Positions 21,904 to 34,074 of a stretch of 64,000 nucleotides of DNA are shown here, in pieces. The DNA lies in NCBI GenBank assembly GCA_015680685.1, contig MNCI01002793.1, positions 3,191 through 67,190 on the forward strand, in the 5' to 3' direction. This DNA is from Gnetum montanum. Its lineage: Eukaryota; Streptophyta; Gnetopsida; Gnetales; Gnetaceae. How positions within the stretch are numbered: the stretch's first letter is position 1; every line of letters starts with the position of its first letter. Under the pieces are notes generated by a model. That model worked only from the letters and a program-made list of their open reading frames with translations. It was not told where the DNA came from and searched no databases. The position numbers and the translations under genes are program-made.

Positions 21904-22412
21904 TGTAACATCCCATCCCTTGTTAAGGGTGGAAACAATTGTAAAAAACGTGATTAACCTTCAAATGAAGGGGCACCTTGTTATGTGGACTTATGATTAT
22001 TCATGTACCCATCGAGAAAGGGTTTGACCTATGCCATTTAAGGCCAGGGTTAGAGTTCATGCTAAGCGTGGAGTTGCAGAGCCAGGATAGGAAAATGATG
22101 GGAGCTGAGTGAAGTGGGACAAGAAGGGACTGATCACCCCTTTTGCAGGACAACCTAACCATGGTGGCAATGTCGAATTACCTCTAAGGCTTAAGTTTCA
22201 TAGGAAGATAACTCCAAGGGCATTACCGTACTCTCTTCTATTAATAAAATTTTTCCATTTTCCTCTTTTCATTCTTCAATACCAATTATTTATTTATCAA
22301 TTAATTCATTTATTAAATATTTATAATGTTTCTAGTATATTATCTAAGAAAATAATGAATGCGATAAATTAAGCACTCGTATTTTTATGACATCCAGGAA
22401 TGGGATGTCACA
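21904..22412 (+). repeat. Gypsy 3' LTR (509 bp)
   Basis: It begins TGTAACATCCCAT and ends ATGGGATGTCACA, an inverted terminal pair with one mismatch. A polypurine tract precedes it, so it is a 3' LTR. No matching 5' LTR is present in the window; the presumed 5' LTR of relict G (ending 18807) is unlike it. Confidence 0.85.
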
Positions 22413-22899
22413 AATACAAAATAACATACCACTATAATAGAGAATGGATGCCTTCACTTCTATCTAATATGACTAATTTGCTGGGATTAAATTACCTGCT
22501 ATTATGAGTTCATGTTAACTATCAAATAATTACATGTTAATCAAAATTTCTCATCCTGGTTATTAAACACTAAAAATGTGTCCATACAAACCTATAATAC
22601 CCATCTAAATACTTGTACTATTAATGTTGTTCATATCAAATTCCACTTCTACTATGTTACATTGAAAAACTACTATTTAAACCATTATGACTTTTTTTGT
22701 AACTTCTAGATTTATTGCGATCTCAGATCGCAATGTACATAGAACATCCTAAGATGGTCATGTATATGCAATGAAAAATATATTGCTCATTATCTTTCTT
22801 ACAATCTCTAGAACTATCATGACATATGTAGAACATCACTAGATGGATGAGCTTTTAGCCCCTTGAAGTATACAATCCCATGCACAAAGGATTTTAAGA
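22413..22899. other. Non-coding spacer with a 21-base palindrome
   Basis: AT-rich sequence with no coding frame seen. It contains the palindrome ATTGCGATCT-C-AGATCGCAAT at 22714-22734. A CACTTCTACTATGTTACATTGA block at 22647 is also present with one change near 17785, suggesting related flanking repeats. Confidence 0.5.
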
Positions 22900-23945
22900 G
22901 GGAGAAACATTATTCCTCATGAAATATTTCAAAGGATTTTATCAGTTGTTCATTCATCAAAGTCAAGTTCATCTAGGCATTCAAAGATAGATGATGAAGA
23001 TGAAGTAAGACTTGCAAGAGCTTTCAAAAATGCATCAAGACTTCCTTATATGGAATTGAATTATTTTAATGATGTAGATGGATCACATTCATTTGACTTA
23101 TGGTTGAAGACATTAAAAAAGAATTTTGAATTGAAGGATGTTCCTTATCATCTTAGGGTACGAATTGTTAAATGCAAAATTAAAGATATTACTTCTATTT
23201 GATGGGAAAAGGAGTTCCTTCCATTCTTCATGTAAAAGAAAGTTTGAGTAAAGCAATGGTTAATCATGCAATACATGTTAAGGTAGAAGTGTAAGCATAC
23301 TATGTAAAGATAAGAGGCTTTTATAATATTGAAGCATTTTAGACAATGTGAGAAAAATGCGAAGGACTTATACTTTAAGTTTTGCTAATTATTTTATCAT
23401 TACAAGGTTAATTAAAGTGACTATGAGTAGACATTAATATTTCTTGGAGGCTTAAAGATGAAATATTAGTAGGAGTTAACCATCTATAAGTGTGGAACCT
23501 TAGATGATGTTTATGCAATAGTCATGAAGGCTAACAAGGAGCTAAGTGGCTTTGAAAGCAAAGGAAATTGATCATCCAAAGATAAGAAAAATAGTTCTAA
23601 ATGGAAGAAGGGATTCAAAACTAAGGATGTCAAAGAAGACCATAAGGAGAAGAAGCATGATAAGGAAGACAAGGAAGATGAGACAAGTAAAAGAGGATTC
23701 AAGTAGGAAGATAATTATCCTATGCTTCAATGCTTCAAATATGGTGAGATTAGGCATAAGTAATGGGAGTGTCTACATTAGAAGAACATAAAAAAAAATT
23801 TCAAACCATGAAGAATGAGATGTCATCAAATTAGGCTTCTCAAAGAGATAATTATAATGCTTCTAAAATTGAAGAAGTCACTAAAATGAATTCATTCATG
23901 GGTAATGTAAACGTGAAGAATGATAAATAGGAAATTAATATCTAG
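22900..23945 (+). pseudogene. gag: Relict H gag (chromovirus-like)
   Basis: The frame around 22980-23220 gives DEVRLARAFKNASRLPYMEL, LWLKTLKKNFELKDVPYHLR and WEKEF. A Lys-rich segment lies at 23540-23700. A zinc knuckle follows at 23731-23772 as C-x2-Y-x4-H-x4-C, with the second Cys changed to Tyr and one stop. It is similar to relict G gag but clearly diverged. It breaks off where the E fragment begins. Confidence 0.8.
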
Positions 23946-23949
23946 AATT

Positions 23950-24469
23950 AGAACCCAATTCATTGATTCTACATGATCATGTACATGGATTAATCCTAGT
24001 AATCTCATTATATGACCATGTAAGATTGTTGGCCATTTGTTGATAACTTTTAGTAAACAATTTTTTCATTATCTAGATAAGTATACTCTAGAGATTCTGG
24101 CAACATCTTAAGTTCAGTGGTTTCTATCACTAATTTTTATGAGGTCTTAAGCTTTCTCAAACCAATTTCTTTTTCAATATATCTTTGAAAAATATTTTGC
24201 TACATGTCTTCAATTTCATGTACTTTTTCAATATAAGAATTGATGAGTTTTTTAACTAGTTTCAACCATATTTCTAACTTAGTGTTCTCCCTTACTATTA
24301 GACACTATATCTCTTTCTATTTTGTGGCTACTACATACAAGAATTATTACACACACCTATTTAGTAAAGTTTTTACATTCTAAGATAGTAATTACTTTAT
24401 GTATCCAAATTTTCTACACACATCTACACCCCATGTTACTATAGGTGATGCATAAAACTCTTTGCTTCT
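23950..24469 (-). pseudogene. Element E fragment 1: Cys-rich spacer to RT start (Athila-like)
   Basis: On the minus strand, from 24469 down, the sequence encodes ITYSNMGCRC, aligning with CITYSDTRCNC of element A. Degraded spacer follows, up to VINKW and ITRINP, aligning with VINRWSKAFTWSYPELTRIDP. It then stops. The right edge meets element B exactly at the target duplication CTTCT (24465-24469), and the missing upstream part continues at 34075. So this is one end of an older minus-strand element that B entered. Confidence 0.75.
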
Positions 24470-25296
24470 TGATGAGTCCTAATATCGAACCCTTAATATC
24501 GGGCCCTCGATATAGGATACGCAATATTGTAGATGCCGAAGCAATATCGGACATGCGATGTTGGAACTTGTCTCATCACCTACAAATAAGAGATAGGGGC
24601 ACTTGGTTTCACATTAGTTTTTTAGTCCCTTAGCCAAATTCTTGCAATTTTTCTATTCTAGAGTTAGAATTATTTCTAAGTTCCTGCAGTAGGAGTCATA
24701 AAGTCAATGGATATTTATTCAAGCATTGTGTACCTGACAATACCTTGTGTCCAGAAATAAAGATGAACTTTGTGATAAACCTTGCAACATTCAGAATAGC
24801 TTAATTCTTGCATTTCATGTTATTTACTACTATTTAATGCTTTCAATAGTTACTTAATGTTATTTCATGAATTAGCACACTCGACACGACCACTTCAAGC
24901 ATATGTGGGAACACTTGGCAACCTGGTAATGACTAGCGTTTGGTAATCCCAGTAGTGTTACACTAGTTCAGGATATGTTTGGAGAGTGGGAACAAATGCT
25001 GGTGTTAGGACTATTTAGAGAATATTTAACTAGTTAAATTAAATTAGTTATTAAATTACCTCATTCCTGTCTTTTAAGCATCAAGAAAATAAATCAGAAA
25101 AGAATAAAAATCACATACCTTGAGCTTTCTTAACCATACAATTGAGCCTTATAAGTAAGCTTGAGAAGATAATGATTGCATCACTCGTCCTTGTTCTGTA
25201 TAAGCGCATAAGCACTTAATCCTTGGAGTTCAACCGGATCACATGTGAACACTCATATTCATATGGTTAGGCATAGGGGTACCTCGCGGCTCATCA
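24470..25296 (+). repeat. Element B 5' LTR
   Basis: 827 bases, TGATGAG to CTCATCA. The U3 (24479-24565) is an array of AATATCG/CGATAT/CAATATTG words. The usual TATAAATA reads TACAAATA here (about 24581) but is intact in the 3' copy. R/U5 matches A, C and D. Confidence 0.95.
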
Positions 25297-25297
25297 T

Positions 25298-25315
25298 TGG
25301 CGACGTTGTCAGGGA
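25298..25315 (+). other. Element B primer binding site, tRNA-Asp type
   Basis: TGGCGACGTTGTCAGGGA, 15 of 18 bases matching the tRNA-Asp complement. Confidence 0.9.
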
Positions 25316-25434
25316 TTTTTTTGTTTGTGCACTAATTAGAACTTAGGAAATCATTTCCATCATTGGAACGAACCCTTAGAGTTAACTATCCTACAATCAC
25401 CTATAAAAGGGTATTGCACATTGAATCATCAATC

Positions 25435-27260
25435 ATGTCTCCTTCTTCTTATGAGAGTGCTTCACCAACTAGGTTCGACACCATAAATAGTTAGAGGTGG
25501 GGTGCACATGATGATCCGCTAGTGCCCCAATAGTTTTTCATGGTATATGCTCATCCTGATGAGTATACACCAAAATTTACCTTTATCCTCCACCAGGATG
25601 AACAACTGCAATGGCGTGATCTAGAAGGTAACATAGTGTTACCTCCCAATCACTCAATCCCAAGCATGCTTCTTCATGCTCTCACACGAATTGGTATGCA
25701 ACACTTACAATCAGAGTATGTTGTGCATGAACAAGATTTGAGAGATTATCAACCCATGGAGGCACAACATTAAAGGGATTTGCAACAAGAGAGACATTAC
25801 AAATCTATAAAGGGGAAGTGGTCTCAAGATGTCCTGTATGTCCTAAGTGAAAATAAGGGTGGTGAACCTGTCTCGGGATGTTTTTTGCAAAATGATGTTC
25901 CTCTCAATAACTTTGGTTAAGGAGTTGGATATTAGAATATTCATTCAACTAGTCATAACCTAGGTTCTGGTACTAATGGACACAAAGGGTCCAAAAAAGA
26001 AACACGACCGCATGACAATGATGGACATTCCAATCATAACTCCGACCGATGCTGCAACCACCAAAGAGAAGGTGACAGGTATCATCATGATGCCAGTCCT
26101 CCTTCCTCTTCACCTTCATTATCTCCTTCCCCCTCTCCTTCAAGATCTGAATGTAGTCGCAAAGGGAAAGACCATGAGGACAATGGTAAGGGAAATAGAG
26201 ACCATAGACAAAACAGTCGAGAAAGGGGATGAGGGCAATCTAGAGAGACACATCATAGAAGAAAGGAAAGTAGGGAACAACATAGGCATCATAGATGCCA
26301 TAGAAAGTACGACCATGATGAACCCCTACTCGCCACTTGAAGTATGTTAGATATAAAAAAGGCTGTTGGGATTCCAACAAGGCACCAAAAGGATAGTAGG
26401 ATCAAAAGACTAAACATGAATAACATCCCACGATTTGAAGAGGGATACAATGCTGATCATCAAAACCATCTACAAACATTCCACAACACATGTTCCTTGC
26501 AAAATATAGAAAACAAGTGATAAAAACTATAGTTTTTTCCATGGACACTGATAAAGGAAGCGGAAAGCTAGTACTAGTTCTTAGAACTGGAATCCATTCG
26601 TTGATGGAGTACCATGTTAGAACTATTCAATGATAAGTATCAAACATACTCCCAAGTGTCCAACCTACATAAACAAATCCAAGGATAGAAACAAGGAAGA
26701 TATGAATCCTTGGATGTTGCCATGGGCTAGTAATATTCATTGTTACATTGTTGTCCTATCCATGGTTACTCGTAGAAGAAACAACTACACCATCTTGTAG
26801 ATGGGCTTAGGTACAAAATGTGAAGAACCCTTGGGACTTATGTTGAAGGAAGGCTATCCGAGTTAACAACCCATTAAATACAAAGATTATTGTAGCAAGT
26901 TGCCAAGGAGAAAGGTGAGTTGAGGAAAAGAGAAAGTGCAAAGAAATACAATAGAGATCCTTCCCTCCAAAAGAAGGAAATTAGATTTTGTGAAGATGAA
27001 GAAGAGTCACCACTTGAAAAGATGGTGAATAGAAAGACTTTGCCCATTCAAAAATTTGCATCAAAAGTATTGACAAAAGTCAATCAGATGTGGAACTCCC
27101 TAGATGAAAAATTTTAAACTATCCTAAAAATAGTAGAGGAGTTTATAGAACCAAGTAGTGATTGAGAGAGAAGGAAAAAGAAAGAAGCTAAGTATACACA
27201 TAACAAAAGTAAGGGCAAGGTTTTCATCATTGAAGAGGTTGTGGATTTAGGCACGGACAA
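25435..27260 (+). pseudogene. gag: Element B gag, decayed, zinc knuckle deleted
   Basis: The ATG at 25435 opens MSPSSYESASPTR. After early stops a 77-codon frame (25540-25773) carries FTFILHQDEQLQWRDLEGNI, shared with D. A basic, Ser-rich linker follows (25976-26350). The core lies at 26400-26900 (MNNIPRF, LELFNDKYQTYSQVSNL, GYS, LHHLVDGL). A Lys/Glu-rich region (26920-27240) leads to DDEC, after which the sequence jumps into the Pro-rich spacer. The C-x2-C-x3-H zinc motif and about 280 bases present in A are missing. Confidence 0.85.
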
Positions 27261-27760
27261 TGATGATGAATGTGACTCTACGGGTATTATGTTCAACAAC
27301 CAATCTCTCCACGTGACTCTACTAGTTATGTTGCTCTTCAATCTCAGTAGCAGGTCCCCGAGTACTATAGAACTTCTTTTCCTTGAGGTGATGTTCCACA
27401 TATGTATTGTCCCTTTCATCTGTCCACATCTCTTCCACCCTCAGCTCCATTACCACATGCTCCAACTATGCAGGGTGAGCTTGCTACCCAACTCCAACAA
27501 CATAACACTACAAAGGTTGTCAATCCTCAACCTACTATTGGTTTAGAAAACTGATCAAAGAAGAGATCTTTCGTTAGAACCAATAGTTCATCCAAGTCCT
27601 TACAACCACAAGCGGGTAATTGTCCAAATGCCTTTCCATCATTCAAATCTTTAAAGCTTCCTTCAAACCAAAAACCACATCCAATGCACATTGTTATGTT
27701 AACCCATGCCATCACTGATTGGATTAAAGCTGGCCATCTTCCTAGGAAACTCTCTAATCC
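27261..27760 (+). pseudogene. Element B gag-protease linker
   Basis: This is the counterpart of A 8400-8860, with shifted frames. It encodes a Gln/Pro-rich piece and a basic KKR patch near 27555, and ends at ITDWIKAGHLPRKL (about 27720), which directly precedes the protease in all copies. Confidence 0.6.
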
Positions 27761-28440
27761 TGGAAGTCCTCTTATATATTTTCAAATGGTTGGAAATGAA
27801 CCTTGAAAAGCTCTTTTGGATTCAGGTTTTGGTGTTAACTTAATCTCTCAAGAAATGTACACAGCCTAGAACCTACCTCTGCTACAAAAGAGTAACATTC
27901 ATCTAGAGTTGATTAACCAGTCCATCACTGTCCCATTGGGACTAGTAAAGGACATTGTCACTACTGTTTATGGTTGGTCGTATCCAATCAATTTCCTAGT
28001 GATTCAAGTTAATAACCACAAGGGGGACTTCCCAATCATAATGGGAAGAGCATGGCGAAGCACAATTGATGTTCACCTAGGCATATGTGATCTTTCCTTA
28101 GAAATATCAAAATAAAATGTGTTTGGGAAGATCGAGAAGAAGAAAGTTTGAGTGCAACTATGTGTAGAAGTCCTAGTTTGTACAATGCTTAACATTGCCT
28201 GCATGCAAACAATGTGTACAAGTATTTGACATACAAAGATGCCTGTATGCAGTAGCCATAAGATAGGAAGGCACCCAATGGCTGATAGTTGACCTAGAGA
28301 GTAATTCAACTATATGTATGGAACCAACTAAGATCTTGACTTGTGCCTATATTGATAGCATAGATACATTAGAGCAAGTCCATTGCCAACTTCCAAGCAC
28401 TAACATCGAAAATATCAACTGGGGAAAGTTGGAAAATCCC
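27761..28440 (+). pseudogene. pro: Element B protease and Cys-rich spacer
   Basis: The active-site stretch ALLDSGFGVNLISQEMYTA lies at about 27810-27865, with the catalytic Asp kept. QSITVPLGLVKDIVT, NFLVIQV and FPIIMGRAWRSTI follow. The spacer keeps PACKQCVQVFDIQRCLYAV near 28195-28255 and ICMEPTKILTCAYIDS near 28315, as in A and C. Stops occur at 27806, 27868, 28113 and 28263. Confidence 0.85.
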
Positions 28441-28639
28441 TAACGAGTTTAAGCAAGAGCCCCTTGAATTAAAACCATTGTCCACCGATATGGAGTATAC
28501 ATTTCTTAAGAATAGAAAACCAGTAATAATTAATGCTAAGCTCACTCCTCAACAAAAAGAAAGACTACTGAAGATGGTAAACAAATGATCAAAAGCCTTT
28601 GATTGGTCATATCCCAAATTAACCAACATAGAATCTACA

Positions 28640-29420
28640 CTAACCCCTCTATGAAGCCTTGAAAACAACCGTAAAGACAATTGAACCCAAAGCTTAACTA
28701 AGTAGCTAAAGAAGAAATTGAACAACTTCTGAAGGTCGGGTTCATCTATCCCATTGCTAACAGTGAATGGGTTAGTCCACTAGTCATTGTGCTAAAAAAG
28801 GAGGTAAATGGAGGGTGTGTATAGACTTTAGGCTATTAAACATGATAATGTTTAAAGACCATTTCCCACTACCATTCATTGACCAAGTCTTAGATACCAT
28901 TGTAGGGTATTACTATTATAGTTTTTTGGATGGTTACAGTGGGTACAATAAAATTCAAATAGCACCAGAAGACTAAGCCAAGACTACATTTACAAGTCCT
29001 TGGGGGACATTTGCATATAGGCAGATGTCGTTTGGCTTGTGCAATGCTTGAGAAACATGTCAACATTTGGTTCTTAGAATATTTTAGCAGAAGATAAGAA
29101 ATGGTGTGGAGGTTTTTATGGATGATTTCTCCACCTACAGAGTAGACTTTAAACAAGCATTGGACAGATTAGAGAAAGTAATGAAATGATCTGTTGAAAC
29201 CAACCTAAGGCTCAATTGGCAAAAAAGCCACTTAATGGTCCAAGAGGGCATTGTATTAGGACATAAAATTTCACAAACAGGGATGGATGTAGATCCTAAA
29301 TAGATTAGAGTCATTCAAGAAATCACTCATCAACCTAAAAATATAAAATACATCCAATCATTCCTTGGACACACTAGCTATTATAAATGCTTCATTGAGA
29401 ACTTTTCAAAGATTGCAAAA
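28640..29420 (+). pseudogene. pol: Element B reverse transcriptase
   Basis: RT domain with LNPK near 28685, VIVLKKE-type loop near 28785, FLDGYSGYNKIQIAPED near 28925, FGLCNA near 29030, the catalytic VFMDDFSTYR at 29112-29141 (both Asp present), LRLNWQKSHLMVQEGIVLGH near 29205 and SFLGHTSYYKCFIENFSKIA near 29360. About eight stops, mostly at Gln or Trp positions, and at least one frame change at 28795. Confidence 0.9.
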
Positions 29421-29940
29421 CCATTAGTAGAATTAATGAAAAAGGACATACCCTTTGAATGGACCAAGAAATGTGAGTTAGCTTTCCAAACCTTGAAGCA
29501 AAAGCTAGTAGGAACACTCATTCTACAAGCTCATCATTGGTCTAGACCATTCCATATAATAACTAATGCATCCAATTTTGCTTTAGGAGCCATACTTACA
29601 TAGTTAGATAACTAAAAACATCCTTATTACATTCACTATGCAAGTCAAAGTATTGTTGGTGCACAACTTAACTACACCACAATAGAAAAAGAGTTAATGG
29701 CTATGGTGTTTACACTAGAGAAATTTAGGCACTATGTATTAGGCTATAAGATCTTTGTACACATGGATCATATTGCAATTTGGTTCATTATAAATAAACC
29801 AACGGTAAGCCCTTGCATCATACAATGGCTCGTGATCTTGCAAGAGTTCGATCTTATAATGATCGATTGTAAAGGCACCGAGAATGTTGTTGATGATCAT
29901 TTATCTCAGTTGAAATGGGATAACAAAGAGGATGAAAACC
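29421..29940 (+). pseudogene. pol: Element B RNase H
   Basis: RNase H would remove RNA from the hybrid. TNASNFALGAIL lies near 29560 (the first catalytic Asp position reads Asn), then the HYASQSI segment, NYTTIEKELMAMVFTLEKFR (29670-29725, catalytic Glu present), and DHIAIWFIINK near 29765. A 121-codon open frame spans 29697-30062. Order and motifs match Ty3/gypsy. Confidence 0.88.
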
Positions 29941-31330
29941 CAATTTTTGATTACTTCTCTGATGAACTCCTTTTTGCAAGTGTAATAAACAATCGATCAC
30001 CCACTAATACAAATTGGTATAGTAGCATTCTTACTTATCTTCTCATGCAAGAAACACCATAAGGCTTAGAAGTTAAAAAGAAACAACAATTTCTCCACAA
30101 AGTCAAACATTTTATGGAAATCAATGAATACCTTTACAAGGTATGTTCTAATGGCCTGGTTCGATAGTGTGTTCCCAATGTAGATCAATTGTGAGTTCTC
30201 CAAGATGCTCATGAGGGCCCTTGTAGGGGTCATTACACTAGGAGACAAACAACCATTAAAATCTTGCTTGTAGGATATTATTGGCCTACATTATTTCAGA
30301 ATGCCCATCATTTTGTCCAATCTTGTAAGCACTGCCAACACGATGGGGGAATGATTGCTAGAATGAAGGATCCACAATAATGGATTCAACCTTAGGACCC
30401 TTCGACACATGGGGTATTAATTTTATGGGGCCTATTACACCGATGTCCAATGGAAAAGCATACATTCTTATTGTTGTTGAGTATTTTCCAAGTGGGTAGA
30501 AGTAGCTACTATTACCAACTGTACATCATCTATCGCTGCATGATTTTTTCAACAACAAATTGTAAATAGGTTAGGTATGCCTCATGCACTTATTTTTGAC
30601 AATGGTACACACTTTACAGGTGCAACTTCTTGGAAGTTGATGCAATGCTTAGGAGTCAAGCATAAACTAACTACACCATATCATCCTCAAGTGAATGGTC
30701 AAGCCAAAGTCACCAATAGGGAAATCACAAAAATGTTGACATGAACCATTAGCAAATATAGGCAAGACTGGAGCACTAAAATAAATGATGCTCTTTGGGC
30801 CTACCGCTCCACATGGAAACTCCCTATAGGCTACTCTCCCTATGAGTTAGTGTACGGTAAACTTCCAACACTTCCTATCCAAGCTAAGCTCCGTACACTA
30901 TCTACAACATGTGACCTTAACCTTGACCTCAATCTAGTGCAAAAAGAATAGGTAATGAATCTTAACTTGCTAGATGAAAATCAATTAGCCACCCTATCAT
31001 CCAACGAAATGCACAAGGCCTTCAACAAACAACATCATGACCTAAAAATTAGAAAAGGCAAATACCAACCACGAGATAGGATTCTCTATTGGAATCCTGC
31101 ACATGTGCCACAATGAACTAAATTTCAGACGTTGTGGGCAGGACCTTATATTATTCATGAAAATTTTCCTTTGGGAGCCATGATGATATATAAACCTAAA
31201 ATCTTAATAAGAAATTATTGGTCAATATCCAGCAAACCAAACCTTTTCATGAGCTTAAAACGCCTAGTACTAACACTACCTCTATTACTAGACAACCTTG
31301 CTCATTACTTCAGATCTCCTCCTTCTGACT
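29941..31330 (+). pseudogene. pol: Element B integrase
   Basis: The zinc HHCC domain is seen at 30215-30340 (GHYTRRQTTIKILLVGYYWP, then HHF and CKHCQ). The catalytic core follows with frame shifts around 30420 and 30480 (LIFDNGTHFTG at about 30590; HPQVNGQAKVTNREI at about 30685). The C-terminal region includes [20 protein letters not shown] (30795) and a final WAGPYIIHENFPLGAMMIYK (31132). Many stops. Confidence 0.87.
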
Positions 31331-33255
31331 CAGTTTTGGGAGAGAAGACCACCAATGCTAACTACTCTAAGTCCTCAGTTTCTTTTGTCCTTTTTTTTTA
31401 CACATTTTTCATGTTTACTTGTTTTTGTTTTACATCATAGTTAACATTTTTACTAGTTCTTTCTCTATTTCATTTCGTCTAATTAACTCTCACTCATCAT
31501 ATCATAACTGCTCATGATGGTAGATTATACTATAATAGTTTTGCTTGCTAATGTTTGGTTTTTACCTTTGACCTTCAATGTTGATACTAGGATATGGTTT
31601 ATTTTGATAAAATAGGCAATGAGTCCATGACATCCATCCATTCATTCAATGCTATAGTCTCCTTTGGTTTTGGAACTATATTATCCCTTTCTCTAAACAA
31701 ACCTATTAATGAATTAGTGGCTTGATATTCTTCAAACCAAGAAAATATTCAAATGGATTTAAAAGGGTGTGACTTTAAGGGGATTCAACATATTTGTGCT
31801 AGCTATTCTCTTGGGTACTTAGATTTTTTTCATAGATTGTCCACCATTCTGCTATTGACCAATACCAGGAAGTTAACTAGATCAAATAAGTCTTTGCATG
31901 GTGTGGTTCTCATGCAAAAAACAAATTGGTGGGAATTCAAGGGACACCCTTTAGACATAATAAAGGAACATGGGCTACAAGCACTAGTTATGGTACTAGA
32001 AAGACATGTTACCCATGTTTGAAGATTCCCTCTAACTAAGGCCCTTCCTCACCTCCTGCTTCTCTATTCTTCTCCTTTGGGAATGGTCGTTGCTCTGTAA
32101 AGGCATTCTTGTTGTTTCAGGGGGATGGGTTGGTTAAGTGTGTTGATGTGAGGTCACTAGATGTGGTTAGTTTTAATCTGGATTTGGACTAAATTTTATT
32201 AAGTCACCTTAATCACATTCTATACAAGGGACTTTACACAACCTTGATTTTGGGATTCCATTCCATTCTCCCTTCTCTTTTTTTATTGCTTTCCATATTC
32301 CACCTCATTATCAGTTTTATGATTCATCTATACCTTAGTCAATGCATTATTATTCTTTGGTAAATTATTGTGGGTGACTTCTTAACTATTGTCTCCATAT
32401 GTCATTCCTAGAGCCTACGAACTCTTTGGTTTGTGGGTTTGTCAGGGCATAAAGGGCATGAGCCTGCTTTGGGGAGGACCCATTGGCATTCTTTTTTGGT
32501 GCAATTGTTATGTTCTTTTCCTTAAATTTTTTTTGCAATCAACTATTTCTCATTTATCCCCATCTATGACATCCACTTTTCTCTACCCTTCTATGCATTT
32601 TGATCAACTTCACCATTGATATTCTTCTTATCTTCATTTTTCTTTCGTTTTCCATCCTATTACTACCGAAGGTTTTCTCTTAGTTGTGGGGGTCCCTACC
32701 ACAAATTTTTCCATGCCATTACTTATCTTACCCCTACACCTTCAATAGTTATTAGTTAAAAACCTCTAACCCAGTATCTGCCATATCCACGACCAATCCA
32801 ATATGCTTCATATCAAGGCAAGGTATCAATTACATTATATCTTATCCATCCTTGCAAATTCATGACTGTTGCGTGCAAATGGCAATCAGATGAACAATGG
32901 ACTAGTTAGGAGGGAGCACTTAGGATGGACTGGAGAAAGAGCATTTACATAAGAAATAAGCTTGGTCATGTGACCATGGATGAACAATGGTGTGCACATT
33001 TTTGACATCAGTAGCAATGTGCATCATTTTCTTTTCTCTCTCTTTCTTCAAGTTGTCAAATAAGGGTCTAGATGTCATCTATGTATAGTGTTCACCACAA
33101 TGGTTATGAACACCAATGCTATAATATGTTTGTTGATCTGTTCACCGAGCACTTTGAGTCTGTCATTCCATGTCACCATCAATCGTCATTCAATTAATAA
33201 TCCAATACCTTCCCAATATTTTGTAAGAAACTCGAGGACAAGTTTTTATTCTGTC
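31331..33255 (+). other. Element B pol-to-LTR noncoding region
   Basis: 1.9 kb without a convincing gene, collinear with A 11336-13209. It contains the shared hairpin (31907-31935), AGACATGTTACCCATG, and the block at 32433-32500 (GTTTGTGGGTTTGTCAGGGC) also seen in A, C and D. Confidence 0.7.
31907..31935 (+). other. Conserved hairpin, element B copy
   Basis: TTCTCA (31907-31912) pairs with TGGGAA (31930-31935) through one U-G wobble at the position that is U-A in A and D and C-G in C. Confidence 0.5.
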
Positions 33256-33264
33256 GTGGGGGTA

Positions 33265-34074
33265 TGATGAGTCCCGATATCGGACCCTCAATATTGGATA
33301 CAAGATATCATAGATGCCAAAGCAATATCAGACATATGATGTCAAAACTTGTCTCGTCACCTATAAATAAGAGACAGGGGCACTTGGTTTCACATTAGTT
33401 TTTTATTCCCTTAGCCGAATTCTTATAATTTTTATATTCTAGAGTTAGAATTATTTTTGAGTGGCCATAGTAGGAGTCATAAAGTGAACAGATCTTTATT
33501 CGAGCATTGTGTACCTAAGCACAGCTTGTGTCCGGAAATAAAGACGAACTTTGTGATAAGCCTTGCAACATTCAAAATAGCTTAATTATTGCATTTCATG
33601 TTATTCACTATTATTTAATACTTTCAATAGTTAATCTTATTTCATAGAATTAGCACACTTAGCATGACCACATCAAGCATACATGGGAACACTTGGCAAC
33701 CCAATAACAACTAGCATTTGGTAATCCTAGTAGTGTTACACTGGTTCATGATGTGTCCAGAGAGTTGGAACAAATGTTGGTGTTAGGACTAGTTAGATAA
33801 TAGTTAACTAGTTAAATCAAATTAGTTATTAAATTACCTCATTCCTCTCTTTTAAGCATCAAGAAAATAAAACATAAAAGAATAAAAATCACATACCTAA
33901 AGTTTTCTTAACCATACAATTGAGCCTCAAAAGTAAGCTTGAAAAGACAATGATTGCATAACTCATCCTTGTTCTATGTAAGCACATAAGCACTTAATCC
34001 TTGGAGTTCAATTGGATCACACATGAATGCTCATATTCATATGGTTTGGCGTAGGGGTACCTCACCACTCATCA
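33265..34074 (+). repeat. Element B 3' LTR
   Basis: 810 bases preceded by GTCGTGGGGGTA (polypurine tract). TATAAATA is at 33362-33369. The U3 begins GTCCCGATATCGGACCC. It ends CTCATCA at 34068-34074, then CTTCT. Confidence 0.95.

Larger units (their letters stand above)
24470..34074 (+). mobile_element. Element B: Athila-like Ty3/gypsy retrotransposon, most complete pol
   Basis: Direct LTRs at 24470-25296 and 33265-34074, with perfect 5-base target duplications CTTCT at 24465-24469 and 34075-34079. The order is LTR, tRNA-Asp primer site, gag, protease, RT, RNase H, integrase, noncoding, polypurine tract, LTR. All pol domains are recognisable, but stops are scattered throughout and gag lacks its zinc knuckle. 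The element interrupts the older element E. Confidence 0.96.
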
